DNA of 50,582 bases from an uncultured Pirellulaceae bacterium (GTDB lineage Bacteria > Planctomycetota > Planctomycetia > Pirellulales > Pirellulaceae): positions 1-50,582 of the forward strand of contig CALDYR010000067.1 of the NCBI GenBank assembly GCA_937944405.1. The letters run 5' to 3'. The position numbers and the translations under genes are program-made. The number at the start of each line of letters is the position of its first letter. Position 1 is the first letter of the stretch. The notes under the pieces were generated by a model. That model was not told the DNA's origin, ran no database searches, and saw nothing but the letters and a program-made list of their open reading frames with translations. Of the stretch, positions 17,540-26,795 are shown piece after piece.

Positions 17540-20500
17540 TTAAGGCGTTCCAGCTCCCCCACCTCCAGCTCCCCCACCTCCTGCTCCCCCACCTCCGGTT
17601 CCAGCGCCCCCCGCGGTATTGGCGTCGCCGAGAGCGTTGAAGTTTTCAACGTCCGTTAGGTCGGTAAAGTTGGGAGTCAGACTAACAATCACGTACAGGC
17701 GATCGGATGTCGTTGCGTGTTGGACCTGTAGGCTGGTTGAGATGTCAAAGAACTCAACTTCAGGTCGATAGCCAACGACTCCGCCACGGAACAGGTTTGA
17801 GTTGTTTCGATTGAGAATAGGGCCGTCTTCGCTGCGACTGACTAATCCGCCGAAGTATTCGCTGGCCGCACTTGAACTGGCTCCTTGGGACAGTTGTTGT
17901 GCCAAGAGTTGTTGGCCCACGATCATTTGTTTTTCGACCAACGTCTTGATCGTGTGTTCCTCAAGAGAATCTTCACGTCTGCCATTGCTCAATGCGAAAT
18001 TAACGATTGTGCCTTTGCCTTCGATGCTAACAGGGCGCGATTCGCGGGTTTCATTTTCAGAATTCACGTGATGTCGAACGTCCACGTTAACCTTACCGGA
18101 GGTGACAGCACCGGTGATCCGTTTGATCACCAATTGGTAGTCGCCTGAGAACCCTTTTGGCAAAACGTACTTTTCGGTAATTTTTCCCGATTGATTGTCG
18201 CCTTTAGCCGCGTTGTCGCCAAAGTGGACTCCGCCGGCGGTGGTGCGTGTCAGAAGACGCGAGCAAATAGTACCACCGGGTTCTTGAACGTAAAGGTCCA
18301 AATCTGCATCCCCTGTATAGCTGACCTCCACCACGCAGTCGCGCACTTTGGCGTCGGCAAGGTCGGCGACGTACTGATCGGCAGCGTCTGCGTCGGTAGT
18401 TCTCAATTCCCTCAGCAGCGCTGTCGAGATGTTTTTAGCTCGATAGGCCAGTTGTGGATTATCGGGCCATTCTTGTGCCAAAATTCCGACGGTGAGCCAC
18501 TGGAGGGCTTCTTTGTCCTGGTTTTTTTGGGCGACTTCTAATCCCAAGGTGTAGGGTTCGGTAGATGTTGGTTCCAGAGTTGCGATGTCGCGCAGAATCT
18601 GCAGACCGCGTTTTTCCATTCCCGACTTCATCATGTATTTTGCAACGTCTAACGCGTCCGCCGGACTGGTGGCGAAATCCATGGCCGACATGAACACGCG
18701 CTCAATTTCGGATTTAGGTTTCCCAGACAACTTCATCGCGTAACCTAGGGCCTCGAACATCCAAGGTTCGATGCGGTCGTTTTGAAGGGCACCGTAGATC
18801 AATCCCACGATGTCATCAAAACGTTTGGTGGCGAGGTAACTCCGTACCGTTTCGCGAACGTCTTCTGGTGAAGGGTGGACCCGAGAGAAGTAATCGGTCC
18901 ACGCGACAACTGGTTGGTCGGTAGATGTCAGTTCGATCACTGCGGGTTTTTCTGAAGTGGAGGAAACATTTTTTGCTGCGCCCTTAGAAGTCGTGCTCAC
19001 CGGTGCGTCTTGAATGCAGAATGCACCGCCACCGCCGCCACGACCGCCGCCGCCACCGCCGCCCCCTCCGATTCCGCCGCCGCCACCGCCGATTCCACCA
19101 CCGATTCCACCGCCGATTCCACCGCCTAAGCCGGCGAAAGGATTGAATCGGGGAGCGACCAAGTCGCCGACGTTGTAAACATCGGTCACGAGGTTTTCGG
19201 GATCGCTGACGTTGGACAGAGAGATAATCCGCAGGACTTCGTCACGCACAATGTAAGTCGCGTTGAAGTCTCGCAGCATCAATCGCAAGGCGTTTTTCAG
19301 TCGAATGCCTCGGTATCGGACGGTGACCAATTCTTCCTCGGTAAGCGCGTCATCGATCGCGGATTGATCCAGTGCGATGTTGATGCCGTATTTGTCTTCT
19401 AATTCACGTTTTACGTCGATGAACGGGACTTCGAGGTATTCCAAGTTCGTCGGCAATTCAAGTGCTTCGAGGATCGCTTCGTCGCGTGCGCTTCCCGTGA
19501 GACGGGCGTTAGAAAACTTTTTCCGACTATTCTTTCGTTCGAGCCAAACTTCCGCATCGGGAAAGGTGATCAAACGATCATCCAAAAATGAAACGGCAGA
19601 ACGATCGGCATCATGAGCCATCTGCAATAGAGATATTTCCTTCATACGCATGACTCGCAACGATCGTTCGTAGTTGATTCGAGCCCGCGCGGTGACCTGT
19701 GCCGAAACCGTTTCGGGGGATTCCGGGGCCAATTCAAACGCAGTGTCCACAACACCCGCGGCCGAGACGTAATTCTGCTCTTTCATCAACGAGTTGAACT
19801 GGTTGATCAATCGAGACAGTTTTTCTTCTTCGCGCTGGAAGTTGTCAGCGGTCCGTAGAATCGAAGTCGCGATGGCTTTATTTTTCGCGCTTTCGGCTTC
19901 TTGGGCTTCGAATCCTAACTTCTGTTGTCGGGCGCTATTGAGGGCCGATTCCAATGAGTATCGAAGATCCGTCAGCGCGCTTTCGCTCAACTCCGAAGTT
20001 TGATCAACTACTTCGATCATGTTTTTCAGTCGGTTGATCGCTTCGTTAGGATTGGATCGTAGTTCGCGTACCGAACGAGTGATTTCGTATTGGACTTGCT
20101 TGCGAATCTTCTGTTCGATGATTTTTTGACGATCCTTTTCTCGATCGATAATATCTTTGCCGCCCTGTTTGGCTTCAGCAAGAATTCGATCGATGTCGCT
20201 TTCGGGGATGTTGATGGGACTTCCCATTTGCAGCGGGGCCGAAATGTCGTCGCTACCTTCGGCCATTTCACTCTTGGTTGAGCTACCCTCGGTCGAACTA
20301 CCCTTTGTCGAGCTACCCTTTGTCGAACTCCCTTTTGTCGAGCTACCCTTTGTCGAACTCCCTTTTGTCGAACTCCCTTTTGTCGAACTGCCTTTTGTCG
20401 AGCTACCCTTTGTCGAACTGCCCTCTGCGATGTTAGCAAATGGATCATCGACGACTTCCACCTGTGGAACTTGCGGGTTGGCGAACGGATCGGATTCGAC

Positions 20501-21760
20501 AACGGTATCCTCGGGGTCGCCGAAAGGGTTGTCTTGAGCACGATAGGCGGCCACAGCGAGTTGCTGTCCGCGGTTTCCAAGCGGGTCGCGGTTCAACGCC
20601 GCATTAGCAAAAACGGACGCTGCTTTTGTGTCGTTCATCGCGAGGGCTCTTACGCCAAGGTTTGCCATCGAATCAGCCGTCCTGTCGAGCACTCGTGCGT
20701 ACTCCCGAACGCCTGCCGAACCAACGGTAGGTAAGCGAATCCCCGCGTTCTTAGACGCCGTTTCGATCAGGTTTGGTAAAAAGGAAAAATCGACGTTCGA
20801 TGGTTCGGGAGTGATCGCACGAACGATCGATTTAGATTTTCCGTTGATGTTACCGTCAAGTTGCAATTTGATTGGATCACGAGAGGTGAGCTTTCCAAAC
20901 ACAACGCTGTCTCGATCGCTGCGGATGGGCGGGCAAACCTGAGGATAAATCGAAGCGATGTTTTCCGGTAACGCTGCCGCAGTCGGCCAGAAAACAGATT
21001 GATGTACCGTTGCGGCTAAGCCACGGGCCGCATCGTCCAAAGACGAGGGACGGTCGACGTCGACGATTACGTTGCCGCCGGAGTGGTTGGCGATTGAGGC
21101 TAATAATTCGATGTTGCGGTCTGGACCGATTGCGAAGCTGGAAAATGGAATCTCGTTTCGTACTAAATTGCGCATCGCTTTGGTCAGCGCTTTGTCGGTC
21201 ACCAAACCGGCGCGGCTGACACCGTCTCCAATATAAACGACGTTGCGATTTCGATCCTGTGCCGATTCAAAACCATTGGCGGCCGTTTTGAGCATTTTGA
21301 TGACGTCGGTGGAGCCCAACGCAACACGTGCCCTGAGGTTGTCGATCGTGGCGAGAATCTCGATCGAATCGGGCGCTGAGAATTCTTGATTCAACGGGAT
21401 CGGTTCAAGGTCAACAGCGAAAACTTGCACTCGATCGGACGAATTAAGATTGTCGATCAGGCTTTGGAGGACCGCAATAGAGTCCTGTTTGTAGACACCG
21501 GTTTGGCTGGCCGAGGTGTCGACAAAGACGATAATGTCAGAGGGACGTTGAACGTCGGCAGGGACCGATCCGAGGCTCAGCGAAAAACAGGTTTCGCCTT
21601 CCGCATTTTCGTAGGTCGCCATCCGCGGGTACAATTCACTCCGGTTATTATCGAACTGAGCGTAGGCTGAGCCCAGCAGGAATGTAAAATGCAAGCCAAT
21701 CGCAAGCAAACCTAAGCAAACAACACGAAGCGCGACTCTTTTTGAGCGGCATGTGGTCAT
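17540..21760 (-). CDS. Large secreted VWA / GSSTK-repeat / STN-like / YfaP-like protein
   Basis: 1406 residues from ATG at 21760 (GGAG 6 nt upstream; an upstream in-frame start at 21820 would hide the signal peptide). Signal peptide 1-34 ending SAYA. A von Willebrand factor A domain follows with MIDAS residues DTSAS at 81-85 and IGDGVSRAG near 175. A linker with FANP repeats leads to ten GSSTK-type pentapeptides (about 446-495), a coiled-coil-rich section, an STN/secretin-N-like segment (VPFIDVKRELEDKYGINIAL, about 776-795, to about 850), a poly-Gly block (about 873-913), helical TPR-like repeats, and a YfaP/DUF2135-like beta domain (SYTGDADLDLYVQEPGG, about 1142-1230). It ends in another Gly-rich tail. 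Probably cell-surface or periplasmic; function unknown. Confidence 0.85.
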   Translation of the reverse strand: MTTCRSKRVALRVVCLGLLAIGLHFTFLLGSAYAQFDNNRSELYPRMATYENAEGETCFSLSLGSVPADVQRPSDIIVFVDTSASQTGVYKQDSIAVLQSLIDNLNSSDRVQVFAVDLEPIPLNQEFSAPDSIEILATIDNLRARVALGSTDVIKMLKTAANGFESAQDRNRNVVYIGDGVSRAGLVTDKALTKAMRNLVRNEIPFSSFAIGPDRNIELLASIANHSGGNVIVDVDRPSSLDDAARGLAATVHQSVFWPTAAALPENIASIYPQVCPPIRSDRDSVVFGKLTSRDPIKLQLDGNINGKSKSIVRAITPEPSNVDFSFLPNLIETASKNAGIRLPTVGSAGVREYARVLDRTADSMANLGVRALAMNDTKAASVFANAALNRDPLGNRGQQLAVAAYRAQDNPFGDPEDTVVESDPFANPQVPQVEVVDDPFANIAEGSSTKGSSTKGSSTKGSSTKGSSTKGSSTKGSSTKGSSTKGSSTEGSSTKSEMAEGSDDISAPLQMGSPINIPESDIDRILAEAKQGGKDIIDREKDRQKIIEQKIRKQVQYEITRSVRELRSNPNEAINRLKNMIEVVDQTSELSESALTDLRYSLESALNSARQQKLGFEAQEAESAKNKAIATSILRTADNFQREEEKLSRLINQFNSLMKEQNYVSAAGVVDTAFELAPESPETVSAQVTARARINYERSLRVMRMKEISLLQMAHDADRSAVSFLDDRLITFPDAEVWLERKNSRKKFSNARLTGSARDEAILEALELPTNLEYLEVPFIDVKRELEDKYGINIALDQSAIDDALTEEELVTVRYRGIRLKNALRLMLRDFNATYIVRDEVLRIISLSNVSDPENLVTDVYNVGDLVAPRFNPFAGLGGGIGGGIGGGIGGGGGGIGGGGGGGGGRGGGGGAFCIQDAPVSTTSKGAAKNVSSTSEKPAVIELTSTDQPVVAWTDYFSRVHPSPEDVRETVRSYLATKRFDDIVGLIYGALQNDRIEPWMFEALGYAMKLSGKPKSEIERVFMSAMDFATSPADALDVAKYMMKSGMEKRGLQILRDIATLEPTSTEPYTLGLEVAQKNQDKEALQWLTVGILAQEWPDNPQLAYRAKNISTALLRELRTTDADAADQYVADLADAKVRDCVVEVSYTGDADLDLYVQEPGGTICSRLLTRTTAGGVHFGDNAAKGDNQSGKITEKYVLPKGFSGDYQLVIKRITGAVTSGKVNVDVRHHVNSENETRESRPVSIEGKGTIVNFALSNGRREDSLEEHTIKTLVEKQMIVGQQLLAQQLSQGASSSAASEYFGGLVSRSEDGPILNRNNSNLFRGGVVGYRPEVEFFDISTSLQVQHATTSDRLYVIVSLTPNFTDLTDVENFNALGDANTAGGAGTGGGGAGGGGAGGGGAGTP
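20274..20423. repeat. Ten tandem 15-bp coding repeats (GSSTK minisatellite)
   Basis: Ten 15-nt units of the type TTTGTCGAACTNCCC lie head to tail inside the large minus-strand gene and encode nine GSSTK and one GSSTE. Units differ at the third base of several codons, so the array is not freshly amplified throughout, but neighbours are nearly identical. Confidence 0.95.
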
Positions 21761-21849
21761 ATCTAACTCCGACACGATCATTATTAAAAGGAAGCGAATC
21801 CAAAGGGGAAGCGTCCCCATTTATTTATTGTTTCATGCCCCAAGGGCAC

Positions 21850-22143
21850 TGAATTATGTAGTGTATTTTGCGTGGCGGACAATCGCCACAAAAATTAGCG
21901 TTTTTTGCTGTCTTGACTAAACTTTGCAACTGTCAACCCCCCGGACTTCCGGACCAACGGGCTCAATTGACACGTACGCAACGTCTTTAACAACGCTGTG
22001 TTAGTGCTCGGCATCAAACGAAAACCTACGCCTAATCTCTTGAATACACTAAACGCAATGCTCGTGCCAAGACAGTCTAAACTGCTGGCAAACGGCGACT
22101 ACCGTTCGTAAAGGCTGATTTTTCGTTGAAAACCGCCTTTTTT
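21850..22143 (+). ncRNA. Candidate small RNA or leader ending in an intrinsic terminator
   Basis: The 570-nt gap between two minus-strand genes has no supported open frame. On the plus strand it carries a 6-bp hairpin GTGGCG/CGCCAC (21872-21889), a 5-bp hairpin AACGG/CCGTT (22091-22106) and, directly after it, AAAGGC...GCCTTT followed by a further T run (22110-22143). The last looks like a plus-strand terminator although no plus-strand gene precedes it, which would fit a small RNA. The 5' end given here is a guess, and no known RNA family is recognised. Confidence 0.25.
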
Positions 22144-22330
22144 GTGTTGTTCCCGGCAGAAAATCGTTCAACAGGGAACAAAGATTGTGTACGTTTTTGC
22201 AGCGGTGCAAAATTCGGCGGTGCTCAATTCTGCTTCGAACCCGAGGTAGGGCCTGCGCGAAATCCGACCGCGCGGCGTGGTTCCTGCGACAGTCGTACCG
22301 CTGTCGTGGTTGTGAAACGAGGTGCCGCTG

Positions 22331-23095
22331 TTAGAAGACGCCTCGTGTAAAACCGGTGAAGAACCGCTGGGAAATCCTGCGGTAGCCGGAAGTAATCACC
22401 TGCCAGCGCGATGTGATCGTGTCCCAAACCTGTTCAGCGATGTGGTCGAAAGACGCGCGGTTGCTTACGGCGCCCGCGGTCTGCATCGAAGGTGCGGGTT
22501 TTTCTGGCGGTTCCTGCCATGCGATCGTGAACACAACATTCCAGCGGTCGCAATCACCGTAATAATCCCAATAGTCGTTGTGACCGGGTGCGACGGGCGT
22601 TTGTGAAGCAAGGATCGATCGAGGGATCAACGACAGGGTAATCTGTTCGAATCGATCACGCAGACGGAGGTAATTCGTGGTTGCCGTATTGAGCGCCTGA
22701 TAGAAAAGTTCGATTCCGTTTTTCGGGGTGAAGGCCGGTGTGCCTGAAGAAAGGGCGTTGGAAGTTCTGGAATAATCGTTGGAAGATCCAAGACGTTGAT
22801 CGCGGACGCGGATTTGCTTCGCCGGTCGGACTTGGACGATCGGCATTTGCCAATTCGCAGAGCGTTTCACCGGTGTCGCGCGGAACCGGTAATCGTCGTG
22901 AAAAGCGTCCGACGATATAATCCGTTCCCAGCTGCCTTGTTCAGCCAATTCGATCCAATTGCGGAGTGTCGACCGAGGGGCGTCTAAGCGCGGGGTATTT
23001 TCGTGGAGGTTGCCCAAGGGTTGGGCTGCCGTAGTTTGAACGCATGTCGTCAACATAACGAGGACGCACACGATACCGATCAAAGACCGAATCAT
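22331..23095 (-). CDS. Secreted protein of unknown function
   Basis: 254 residues from ATG at 23095, chosen because AGGAA is 6 nt upstream and the signal peptide (MIRSLIGIVCVLVML...TTAA, cut near residue 25) then starts directly; 19 more codons could be read upstream. The mature part is basic, with YWDYYGDCDRWNVVFTIAW near 175-193 as the most distinctive segment, and no domain I recognise. A role at the envelope is only inferred from export. It lies on the minus strand, divergent from the HtrA-like protease gene 336 nt away, and upstream of the region with the possible small RNA. Confidence 0.65.
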   Translation of the reverse strand: MIRSLIGIVCVLVMLTTCVQTTAAQPLGNLHENTPRLDAPRSTLRNWIELAEQGSWERIISSDAFHDDYRFRATPVKRSANWQMPIVQVRPAKQIRVRDQRLGSSNDYSRTSNALSSGTPAFTPKNGIELFYQALNTATTNYLRLRDRFEQITLSLIPRSILASQTPVAPGHNDYWDYYGDCDRWNVVFTIAWQEPPEKPAPSMQTAGAVSNRASFDHIAEQVWDTITSRWQVITSGYRRISQRFFTGFTRGVF

Positions 23096-23431
23096 AAGGG
23101 GTTCCTGAATCTTTTTTTTCGCGTCCATGCGAGTAGTGTTTTGAATTACCAAGCCGTTGAGGAAAAGTTCGACACGGAAGTGAATTGATCGGGTTTAAAT
23201 AATCTGTGTCTATTGCCAAAACTTTAAGGATCAGCAAACCGAACGCGGTAGCATAATGGTTGTGCTTGTTGTTTTGATTTTGTCACCATGAAGACGCTGC
23301 GAACCGTTTCGAACTTCGAACGTAAGCCGATACAATTTCCGCCCCTTGTGTGCTGTTAGTTCAGTTTTTATAACGATGGCACGGCGGTGCTAAAAATTGC
23401 TTTTTGCCAGTCCTTCTAAACATTGAACACT

Positions 23432-24613
23432 ATGAAAACTAAGATTTTTCTCTGTTTTTTTGCAGCGCTGACGGGTGCTGTTGTCGCTTTAACGATTGTT
23501 CAACGGGGGTTTGATTCACCAACCCATGCGTTCCAGCGTCCTTTTGGAAACCGGGCCGGAGGGGCCAACCAAACCGTTTCGGCGATTGTTGAGATTCGTC
23601 ATGCTGATAATCCCAACCGAGTTTTCAGTCCCGAGGAACAGACCAATATCGATGTCTACGAAAACACGAAACGCAGTGTCGTTAACGTGGACACCAGCAC
23701 CGTGGTGAATTTGAGATGGCTGGGGCGCAGCGAAGAGAAAACCGGTTCTGGTTCGGGCTGGGTGTTGGATAAGACTGGCCACATCGTGACCAATTATCAC
23801 GTCGTGGCGGGGTCTGATATCGTCACGGTCACGTTCGATGAAGGCGAAGCGGTTCCGGCGGAAGTCATTGGGATCAATCCGCAAAATGATATTGCGGTGC
23901 TCAAGGTTCAGGTCGATCCGCGCCGTTTGTTTCCAGTGACGATCGGCGATTCGAAATCTTTGCGCGTCGGTCAGAAAATTTTTGCGATCGGAAACCCGTT
24001 TGGTTTGGAACGCACGATGACCGTCGGCATTGTGTCCAGTCTTGACCGCTCACTGAAATCGAAAAGCGGCCAGCAGATGCGGAACATTGTTCAAATCGAT
24101 GCAGCGCTTAATCAAGGCAACTCCGGCGGTCCGCTGTTAGACAGTCAAGGCGATTTGGTGGGGATGAACACGGCGATCGCGACCTTAACAGGTGAAAACA
24201 CGGGGGTCGGGTTTGCGGTCCCGGCGAAAACAATTTTACGGGTGGTACCGCAACTGATCGAGTACGGTCGGTTCCGCAACGCGTGGCTGGGGGTGGACTA
24301 TTTTTGGAAGTCCGATCGCGGTATTGGCATTGCGAAAGTCACCCCCGGCGGGCCTGCTGATGTGGCGGGGTTACAGGGGTTGGAAGCCGATCGTCAGGTG
24401 GTGCGGTTTGGAAATGGGCAGACGGCCATTGTCCCCAAATGGAACAAAGAATCGGCGGACATCATTTTAGAGGTCGATGGGACTCCGATCGAATCGTTGG
24501 ACGATTTCCAAGCGATTGTCGAAGCCAAGGATCCCGGAGACGCCATCAATTTGGTGGTCCTGCGAGGTGGTCAAAAGCGTCCGTTGACCATAACATTGGG
24601 TGAAGAACGGTAG
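23432..24613 (+). CDS. HtrA/DegP-family serine protease with PDZ domain
   Basis: 393 residues from ATG at 23432; a TTG three codons earlier is less likely. An N-terminal hydrophobic segment (about 3-23) serves as signal or anchor. The trypsin-like domain has the complete triad: His123 in TNYHVVAG, Asp153 in QNDIAVLKV, Ser231 in LNQGNSGGPLLD. A single PDZ domain follows (about 285-390; GVDYFWKSDRGIGIAKV, GGPADVAGLQG). Such enzymes degrade or hold misfolded envelope proteins; one PDZ domain makes it closer to DegS/HtrB-type than to DegP. It ends 27 nt before ispD and probably shares a transcript with it, though the functions are unrelated. Confidence 0.94.
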   Translation: MKTKIFLCFFAALTGAVVALTIVQRGFDSPTHAFQRPFGNRAGGANQTVSAIVEIRHADNPNRVFSPEEQTNIDVYENTKRSVVNVDTSTVVNLRWLGRSEEKTGSGSGWVLDKTGHIVTNYHVVAGSDIVTVTFDEGEAVPAEVIGINPQNDIAVLKVQVDPRRLFPVTIGDSKSLRVGQKIFAIGNPFGLERTMTVGIVSSLDRSLKSKSGQQMRNIVQIDAALNQGNSGGPLLDSQGDLVGMNTAIATLTGENTGVGFAVPAKTILRVVPQLIEYGRFRNAWLGVDYFWKSDRGIGIAKVTPGGPADVAGLQGLEADRQVVRFGNGQTAIVPKWNKESADIILEVDGTPIESLDDFQAIVEAKDPGDAINLVVLRGGQKRPLTITLGEER

Positions 24614-24640
24614 TGGCTTATTTTTCTTTCAGGAATTTTC

Positions 24641-25384
24641 ATGGCTTCTTTTTGTGTGATCATCGCGGCGGCTGGCAAAAGTAGTCGCTATAAAGATTTG
24701 CACTTTAAAAAACCGTTTGCGATCCTAAACGAGAAGTCCGTCTGGTTGCATTCGGCCGAACTGTTTCTTAAACGCAGCGACGTTGCTCAAGTGATCGTGA
24801 TTTTGGCCGAAGAAGATCGTGAAGAATTTAGCGCCAAGTTTGGGGCCAACATCGCCATTCACGGTATCGATATTGTCAACGGCGGTTCGGAACGTTTCGA
24901 TTCGGTTCAGAACGCTTTGCCCAAGATTGGTGAGGCCATTGACTACATCGCCATCCACGACGCCGCCCGGCCCTGCATTACCGACGCCATGGTCAGCGCC
25001 GTTTTCGATGCGGCGGTTGCAGACGGTGCGGCGATCCCCACAATTCCAGTTTTCAGTACGTTAAAAAAGTCGGTTGATGGACGGACGATTGATCAGACGC
25101 TAGACCGTTCCCATTTGTATTTGGCTCAGACGCCGCAGGCATTTTCCAAACCCGTTTTATTAGACATGTACCAACGGCGGGGGAATCTTCAGCCCACCGA
25201 CGAGGCTCAGTTGGCCGAAGTGTTGGGGCATCGCGTAACGATGGTCGCCGGGTCTCCGTTGAACATAAAGATCACCGAACGCGCGGATTTAGAGTTGGCA
25301 AAAATTTTTATGGACGCTTTGCCAAAGCCGCGCTTTGACGCCCCTGCACACCCGTTTAAAGATGGTGATAGTTTGTGGCGGTAG
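24641..25384 (+). CDS. ispD: 2-C-methyl-D-erythritol 4-phosphate cytidylyltransferase
   Basis: 247 residues. It joins CTP to methylerythritol phosphate, the third step of the non-mevalonate isoprenoid pathway. Signatures: nucleotide-binding AAAGKSSR at 9-16, GGSERFDSVQNAL near 81-93, HDAARP at 106-111, LAQTPQAF near 165, PTDEAQLAE near 187, and GSPLNIKITERADLELA near 208-224. AGGAA is 5 nt before the ATG. Length is slightly above the 230 typical, with a short basic tail. Located just after the protease gene. Related sugar-nucleotidyl transferases (for example TarI) share the fold, but the motif set fits IspD. Confidence 0.95.
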   Translation: MASFCVIIAAAGKSSRYKDLHFKKPFAILNEKSVWLHSAELFLKRSDVAQVIVILAEEDREEFSAKFGANIAIHGIDIVNGGSERFDSVQNALPKIGEAIDYIAIHDAARPCITDAMVSAVFDAAVADGAAIPTIPVFSTLKKSVDGRTIDQTLDRSHLYLAQTPQAFSKPVLLDMYQRRGNLQPTDEAQLAEVLGHRVTMVAGSPLNIKITERADLELAKIFMDALPKPRFDAPAHPFKDGDSLWR

Positions 25385-25678
25385 CCCCGCCCTTGCTGCC
25401 TTGCTGATGCCCGGAGTAAAAAACGCCTCACCAGCAAGTGGTTTGACGCGTTGAAGATCTTCACGTGGGGCTTTGACGGAATTGGATTGGCCGGGGGGGC
25501 GGGGTTGTTTTGGGCGTTTGGGATTAGCAAGGTCGAATTTTAGGGTTCTTGGTTTCGCCAGGTTGGAAGTCGCAAACGCCGGGGTTGCGCCCCGGGCACA
25601 CGTTCTGAACAACCCTAATTTTTAACTGTGACCACTCGCAAAACAAAGTGGTGATGTCGGGACATGTATTGTTTGTCC

Positions 25679-26713
25679 TTATTCGGTGGGGCAAACCAGT
25701 ACTTTTAAATACGGTTGGTCGGCTTGTTTCAGTTTCGCGAACCACTCTGCGGCGCGGTCGATGTCGATCTTAGCCGTGATTAGAGGCTCGACTTGGATGT
25801 GACCTTCAGCGATCGCGGTGAGCGCTTCGGGGTACTCGCCACAGATCGCGCAACTTCCAAATAGGGTCAACTCGCGTGTGACGACTTTTTGCAGCGGCAA
25901 TGTGACTTCCGGGGAAAGATTGCCGACCAGCGTTACCGAGGCTCCTTTTCTCACACTATCGACGGCCATGTTGACCGTAATGCTGGCCCCAACGACTTCA
26001 AAAGCATGGTCTGCACCACCGTCAGTCAACGCCACGCTGCTGTTAACTGCGTCGGGTTGTTTGGAATTGATCACCGTCGTCGCACCAAGTTGTTTGGCTA
26101 ACTCTAAGCGGCTGTCGTCGAGGTCGAAGGCGATGATCTGAGAACAGCCGCGCCATTTCAAGGCTTGGATCACCAACAAACCGATCAGTCCCGCCCCGAT
26201 CACAATCGCGGTTTCTCCTTTCCCGACCATGGAACGATTCACTGCGTGAAGCGCCACACCGACCGGTTCGGCAAACGCGGCGGATTCGAAGGAAAGATCC
26301 TCGGGCAGACGATGGCAGATGTGATCAGGGCACGCGACATAGTCCGCAAAAGCGCCGTCTCGATGAAACTCTGTACACGACACACCCATGACTTGCCGGT
26401 CATCGCACAGGTTGAAACGGCCTTGTTTGCAGAATTTGCATTGGTTGCAAAACACGGTCGAATCAAAGGTGACTCGGTCGCCGATTTTAAGTTCGTGGAC
26501 GTTCGAACCAACCTGTTCGATAATCCCGCTGGCTTCGTGCCCCATGACAATCGGTGGGATGCGGCGACCGCTGCTGCCGTCCATGCCGTGAATGTCGCTG
26601 CCACAGATTCCACAGGCTTTGACTTTGATCAAAACGTCCGAATTGCCGATCTCCGGCATCGATTTGTCCACTACATCAAAAGAGGAGGCGCCGACAAGTT
26701 CAAGTGCTTTCAT
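25679..26713 (-). CDS. Zinc-dependent medium-chain alcohol/polyol dehydrogenase
   Basis: 344 residues from ATG at 26713; the frame stays open for 121 more codons upstream but those overlap the next gene and do not match the family. Catalytic zinc residues Cys37 (CGICGSD), His59 and Glu60 (GHEASG) are present, as are the structural-zinc cysteines 89, 92, 95 and 103. The Rossmann motif is GAGLIGLLVIQ followed by AFDLDDSRLELAKQLGA, the Asp suggesting NAD rather than NADP. Closest in appearance to sorbitol, galactitol-phosphate and threonine dehydrogenases; the exact substrate cannot be told. The next upstream gene on the same strand is a glycosyltransferase 82 nt away. Confidence 0.9.
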   Translation of the reverse strand: MKALELVGASSFDVVDKSMPEIGNSDVLIKVKACGICGSDIHGMDGSSGRRIPPIVMGHEASGIIEQVGSNVHELKIGDRVTFDSTVFCNQCKFCKQGRFNLCDDRQVMGVSCTEFHRDGAFADYVACPDHICHRLPEDLSFESAAFAEPVGVALHAVNRSMVGKGETAIVIGAGLIGLLVIQALKWRGCSQIIAFDLDDSRLELAKQLGATTVINSKQPDAVNSSVALTDGGADHAFEVVGASITVNMAVDSVRKGASVTLVGNLSPEVTLPLQKVVTRELTLFGSCAICGEYPEALTAIAEGHIQVEPLITAKIDIDRAAEWFAKLKQADQPYLKVLVCPTE

Positions 26714-26795
26714 CTGTAAATTCTCTTCAATCTTTAACAAAAAGGGGGGGATTGTTTTTTGTTTGCCTGTTGGAGCAATCGTTTTTCGATTGGGA

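Noticed and set aside
20274..20423. CRISPR array
   Set aside because: The repeats are 15-nt, without spacers, in frame inside a coding region and encode GSSTK.
17540..21760. Secretin of a type II or III secretion system
   Set aside because: Only an STN-like segment is seen. There is no secretin beta-barrel domain, and VWA and YfaP-like parts do not belong to that family.
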